Shown in pieces: positions 4,737-7,353 of a stretch of 7,353 nt of DNA (its first letter is position 1; the number at the start of each line of letters is the position of its first letter). This DNA comes from Spirochaetaceae bacterium. GTDB lineage: Bacteria > Spirochaetota > Spirochaetia > Treponematales > Breznakiellaceae. The DNA lies in assembly GCA_031284295.1 (NCBI GenBank), contig JAITAE010000027.1, positions 1-7,353 on the forward strand. The letters run 5' to 3'. The position numbers and the translations under genes are program-made. Under the pieces are notes generated by a model. The model made no database searches and was not told where the DNA came from. It saw only the letters and a list, made by a program, of their open reading frames with translations.

Positions 4737-4780
4737 TTATTGTTGTTGCTGTTGATTATTGTTATTGTAAGGAGAATTAA

Positions 4781-5479
4781 ATGGACTTAATAGGGAACAA
4801 TAAAATAGTAATTGCCGTTTTCTGCACCCTTGCAGCCGTTACCGTTGCCACCGCGCAGGATTTATCCTTAGAGGAATCGTACCTGCAAAAATCAGTTGAT
4901 GTCATGATTATTGGCGAACAGGCAAGGTCCATCGAACGTCAAACCAAACTGGCCGCGCTTGGATACATCAAGCAAATGATAGATAGGGGGAATCCTCCCG
5001 ATGACGTACAGGAAATACTGTCCTACATGGCGCTTGAAGGCATCCTGAACAAGATAAGGGCGGAAGGACGCACGGCAAATAACTTCCCCGATATACGGAT
5101 GAAGGCCGTCAAATATCTTGGCGATTTAAAGGGCCCGGAAGCGTCTTCTACATTGCAGCGTGTACTGCTGATTGAAAATGAACCTTCCGTTGCCGCCGAG
5201 GCGGTTCGGTCCTTGACAAAACAGGGGTTTAACGGGAATAGTTATACATTGAACTTAATACTTTATGTTTTTGAAAAGTATAACAACAGTATACCTGATA
5301 ATGTACTGGCCGTTTCCGTAATCGACTCCTGCCTCGCGTTCTCAGAGAATGGTGAAATAAAAAACCCAAGGATTTACAGTACGCTGCTGGATATTTCAAT
5401 GAATCCTATGTATTCATACCCTGTCCGCGACTACGCGGGCAAAACTTTGGCAAAGGTTTACGGAAAAAGCGGTAGTTAG
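4781..5479 (+). CDS. exported HEAT-repeat-like protein
   Basis: The 232-residue product has a classical signal peptide: NNKIV, then a hydrophobic stretch (9-22) and ATA before Gln26, giving a mature periplasmic or surface protein. The rest is predicted all-helical. Residues about 105-146 (IRMKAVKYLGDLKGPEASST, then LQRVLLIENEPSVAAEAVRSL) match the HEAT/armadillo-like rhythm, with paired helices and the usual Ala-Leu-Arg spacing. A further pair is possible at 199-227 (YSTLLDISMNPMYSYPVRDY, then AGKTLAKVYG). Such repeats usually bind other proteins. A strong SD, AAGGAG (4769-4774), sits 6 nt before the ATG, unlike the first gene of the operon. The last four codons, Ser-Gly-Ser-stop, are duplicated just after the gene. 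It lies between a lipoprotein gene and a permease gene, so an envelope complex is plausible but unproven. Confidence 0.88.
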   Translation: MDLIGNNKIVIAVFCTLAAVTVATAQDLSLEESYLQKSVDVMIIGEQARSIERQTKLAALGYIKQMIDRGNPPDDVQEILSYMALEGILNKIRAEGRTANNFPDIRMKAVKYLGDLKGPEASSTLQRVLLIENEPSVAAEAVRSLTKQGFNGNSYTLNLILYVFEKYNNSIPDNVLAVSVIDSCLAFSENGEIKNPRIYSTLLDISMNPMYSYPVRDYAGKTLAKVYGKSGS

Positions 5480-5491
5480 AGCGGTAGTTAG
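5468..5491 (+). repeat. 12-bp tandem duplication covering a stop codon
   Basis: AGCGGTAGTTAG occurs at 5468-5479 and again directly at 5480-5491. The first copy encodes the last Ser-Gly-Ser and the TAG stop of the HEAT-like gene; the second repeats the same codons after the stop. It widens the gap to the permease start from what would have been 2 nt to 14 nt. Confidence 0.97.
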
Positions 5492-5493
5492 AA

Positions 5494-6777
5494 TTGATAT
5501 CATCCTGGGTAACGCTTGCGATAGTATGCGTCATGTACGCGGCGGTGATAATTTTTCCGCGGAACAAAGCTTACATAACAATCTCCGCCGCCGTACTTGT
5601 AGTCCTGTTGGGGGCCGCAAGTCCGGTCGAAGCGCTTACCCGGCATATAAATTGGAACATTTTACTAATATATATAGGCAGCCTGGTGATTGCCGAACTG
5701 TTTATCTATTCCCGTGTTCCGGCCCGTATCGCTGATAACATCATCAATGTTTCTCCAAACGCGGGGATAGCTATTGTCGTTATCCTTATAATAACAGGCC
5801 TGATAAGCGCCTTTGTAGAAAATGTCGCTACCGTTCTGGTCATGGCGCCGATAGCCCTTTCCCTTTCAAAAAAAATAAACATAAACCCGGCCCTTTTTAT
5901 GACCGGTCTTGCGGTGATGGCAAACTTGCAGGGAACCGCTACGCTGGTGGGGGACCCGCCTTCAATGATTTTCGCAAGCTATGCGAATTATGGTTTTAAC
6001 GATTTCTTTTTCTTTCACGGACGGCCTTCAATCTTTTTTGTTATTCAAGTGGGAATGTTGACGGGAGCCGTGTTTTTTTACGTTATTTTTCTGAAAAACG
6101 GAAAACAGAGAATTTCGGTTGACAGGGAGGGCATACTGTCGCTGGTACCGTCCGTACTGCTTATACTGATGATAAGCGGTCTTGCGGCCTGTTCGTTCAT
6201 ATTTCACTCCGGCGTAACGTTTATCGCCGGTCTTTTGGTTATAGCGCTTGGAATCGCGGGTATTCTTTGGTATGCGTTTATCCGTAAAGAAGGCGGCGCG
6301 GCGGTAAAAAAACTGGTGTTTGGTCTTGACTGGGAAACCATACTGTTCCTGATCGGCATTTTTGTGGTGATAGGGGCGCTTTCGGATACCGGACTGCTGA
6401 CCGATTTTGCCGGTTTTCTGAGCGGTGTGATAAACGGCAGCCTTTTGGCCGGGTTTGTGATCATCATTATCGTATCTATCATAATTTCCGGCTTTGTTGA
6501 CAATGTGCCGTACATCATCGCAATGCTGCCTGTAACAAAAACGCTTGCCCTCGATATGGGCATAGCGCCGGAACTGTATATGTTCGCGCTGCTCGTAGGC
6601 TCATGCCTCGGCGGCAACCTTACACCCTTCGGCGCGTCGGCCAATATCGTCGCCACTGGTCTTTTAAAAAAGGAAGGGGTAAACCTGAATTTTGCCGGCT
6701 GGCTTAAAATAGGCGGCCCGTTCACGCTGATCACAACGGCAGCCGCTTCCTTATTCCTTTGGTTCACCTGGCGTTAA
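5494..6777 (+). CDS. ArsB/NhaD-type permease of the ion transporter superfamily
   Basis: The 427-residue product is an inner-membrane protein with about ten or more hydrophobic segments and the two-fold internal repeat of this superfamily. The first half holds ISAFVENVATVLVMAPIALS (104-123) and NLQGTATLVGDPPSMI (144-159). The second half holds the matching ISGFVDNVPYIIAMLPV (331-347) and GSCLGGNLTPFGASANIVAT (369-388). These are the re-entrant substrate and ion sites in CitMHS/ArsB/NhaD proteins. Members carry arsenite, Na+/H+, or di- and tricarboxylates, and I cannot tell which here. No ars genes are nearby. The start is TTG at 5494: the frame has a stop at 5485, and the next Met (residue 14) would cut into the first membrane segment. 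No clear SD is seen, so re-initiation after the upstream gene is likely. The 3' end overlaps the opposing pseudouridine synthase gene by 27 bp. Confidence 0.92.
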   Translation: MISSWVTLAIVCVMYAAVIIFPRNKAYITISAAVLVVLLGAASPVEALTRHINWNILLIYIGSLVIAELFIYSRVPARIADNIINVSPNAGIAIVVILIITGLISAFVENVATVLVMAPIALSLSKKININPALFMTGLAVMANLQGTATLVGDPPSMIFASYANYGFNDFFFFHGRPSIFFVIQVGMLTGAVFFYVIFLKNGKQRISVDREGILSLVPSVLLILMISGLAACSFIFHSGVTFIAGLLVIALGIAGILWYAFIRKEGGAAVKKLVFGLDWETILFLIGIFVVIGALSDTGLLTDFAGFLSGVINGSLLAGFVIIIIVSIIISGFVDNVPYIIAMLPVTKTLALDMGIAPELYMFALLVGSCLGGNLTPFGASANIVATGLLKKEGVNLNFAGWLKIGGPFTLITTAAASLFLWFTWR

Positions 6778-7353
6778 CTCCGCCGGAAATTTTCCGCGTT
6801 TCATTTTTTGATCGGGATCGAGGCGGTGACACTTAAAATCGCCGCTTAGCGGGTCAAAAAAGCTGAGAGCAGCCGCCCGCAAAGCAAGCGGCCCGCCGCT
6901 TGCTTTGCCTCCGTAAAGAATATCCCCCAGTATCGGAATCCCCAGCCACGCAAGGTGGCAGCGTACCTGGTGGCGGAAGCCGCGCGCAAGACGCGGGCTT
7001 ACACGCCAGAGCGGGTTTTCCGCAGGCTCCATGTCCAGAATTTCCGTTTGGTAGACGGCGTACTTTCCGGCGTTTCCACCGCCGGAAAGTACCGGCCTGA
7101 CCGCCTTTCGGCCTGCGCCGTAACAGCGAAACCCGGATTCCAGGCTGAAACTCCGCGCCCAGCCATCCCCGTGCGCGGGGATGGCTGGGCACGGCGGAAA
7201 ACCGGGAAGTTTACGTCCCGTTTCACAAACAATGGCCTCGTAATCCTTTACAAACAGTCCCCGCCCCTGCTGAGTCAGCATAGCGTCCATGACCCGCTGA
7301 GTAAGGGCGGCAAAAACAAGCCCGCTTGTCTCGTAATCAAGCCGGTGCAGGAG
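6751..7353 (-). CDS. RluA-family RNA pseudouridine synthase, N-terminus outside window
   Basis: The visible 200 residues begin inside the catalytic motif: LLHRLDYETSGLVFAAL (1-17), where Asp6 is the nucleophile of this family. Further blocks are FVKDYEAIV (34-42), ESGFRCYGAGRKAVRPV (72-88), the GFRHQVRCHLAWLGIPILGD block (125-144) with ILYGG (145-149) that matches GRTHQIRVHL...GDxLYG, and ALRAAALSFFDPLSG (157-171). The enzyme isomerises uridine to pseudouridine in rRNA or tRNA; the subfamily target cannot be read here. Three perfect inverted repeats lie inside it (6879-6908, 7060-7092, 7157-7190), all in stretches that look like loops between conserved blocks. The missing N-terminus would lie beyond 7353. 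The stop is inside the 3' end of the convergent permease gene, and no terminator separates them. Confidence 0.93.
   Translation of the reverse strand, partial: LLHRLDYETSGLVFAALTQRVMDAMLTQQGRGLFVKDYEAIVCETGRKLPGFPPCPAIPAHGDGWARSFSLESGFRCYGAGRKAVRPVLSGGGNAGKYAVYQTEILDMEPAENPLWRVSPRLARGFRHQVRCHLAWLGIPILGDILYGGKASGGPLALRAAALSFFDPLSGDFKCHRLDPDQKMKRGKFPAELTPGEPKE
6879..6908. repeat. perfect 30-bp inverted repeat in the rluA-type gene (14-bp arms)
   Basis: GCAAAGCAAGCGGC (6879-6892), CC, then its exact reverse complement (6895-6908). As a hairpin it would be 13 bp with a CCCG loop. It encodes about GKASGGPLALR in the loop just after the ILYGG motif. It is not in codon register. Confidence 0.97.
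7060..7092. repeat. perfect 33-bp inverted repeat in the rluA-type gene (13-bp arms)
   Basis: GTACTTTCCGGCG (7060-7072), loop TTTCCAC, then its exact reverse complement (7080-7092). It spans exactly 11 codons in register, encoding VLSGGGNAGKY between the RKAVRP block and the following strand. Confidence 0.97.
7157..7190. repeat. perfect 34-bp inverted repeat in the rluA-type gene (15-bp arms)
   Basis: GCCCAGCCATCCCCG (7157-7171), loop TGCG, then its exact reverse complement (7176-7190). It encodes CPAIPAHGDGWA, between LPGFPP and the SFSLESGFR block. It is not in codon register, but its length is within one base of the two 33-bp elements. Confidence 0.97.

Noticed and set aside
6204..6767. 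187-codon minus-strand open frame opposite the permease
   Set aside because: Antisense shadow; the plus-strand permease has the duplicated family motifs and membrane segments.

Overview
The window looks like chromosomal DNA of a spirochaete, most likely a Treponema, possibly of the termite-gut or free-living kind. This is inferred from a thymidylate kinase whose P-loop reads GSGTSTQ (I recall the same Lys-to-Thr change in Treponema Tmk, unverified), from envelope genes with a loose lipobox, and from mixed GC content with repeat-rich spacers. No database was searched, so the genus is a guess.

Layout. Minus strand, 1-566: a possible partial small gene and yjbQ. Spacer 567-939: two 62/63-bp tandem repeats and three 30-bp tandem repeats, ending in a strong promoter. 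Plus strand, 940-3032: rpe (ribulose-phosphate 3-epimerase), tmk (thymidylate kinase) and a secreted or membrane-anchored helical protein of unknown function, probably one operon. Spacer 3033-4016: no convincing gene, but an inverted copy of the upstream repeat, a clear intrinsic terminator, a perfect 18-bp hairpin and a run of small hairpins with three-base loops. Plus strand, 4017-6777: an envelope operon of a putative lipoprotein with a 9-residue tandem repeat, a signal-peptide HEAT-like protein, and an ArsB/NhaD-type permease. Minus strand, 6751-7353: the C-terminal part of an RluA-family pseudouridine synthase, overlapping the permease tail to tail by 27 bp.

How the genes fit together. 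rpe-tmk-orf is ordinary housekeeping plus an unknown secreted protein. The 4017-6777 genes put a lipoprotein, a periplasmic helical-repeat protein and an inner-membrane ion or organic-anion transporter on one transcript. They may work together at the envelope, but no sequence motif proves this.

The most unusual signals are: (1) perfect 13-15 bp inverted repeats of unrelated sequence inside coding regions, one in tmk and three in the rluA-type gene, all in segments that look like protein loops, two of them exactly 33 bp and in codon register; (2) -10 boxes placed exactly 6 nt before the ATG of rpe and of the lipoprotein gene (and more weakly yjbQ), with no well-spaced Shine-Dalgarno site, implying leaderless mRNAs; (3) an exact 42-bp repeat in inverted orientation on both sides of the rpe-tmk operon.
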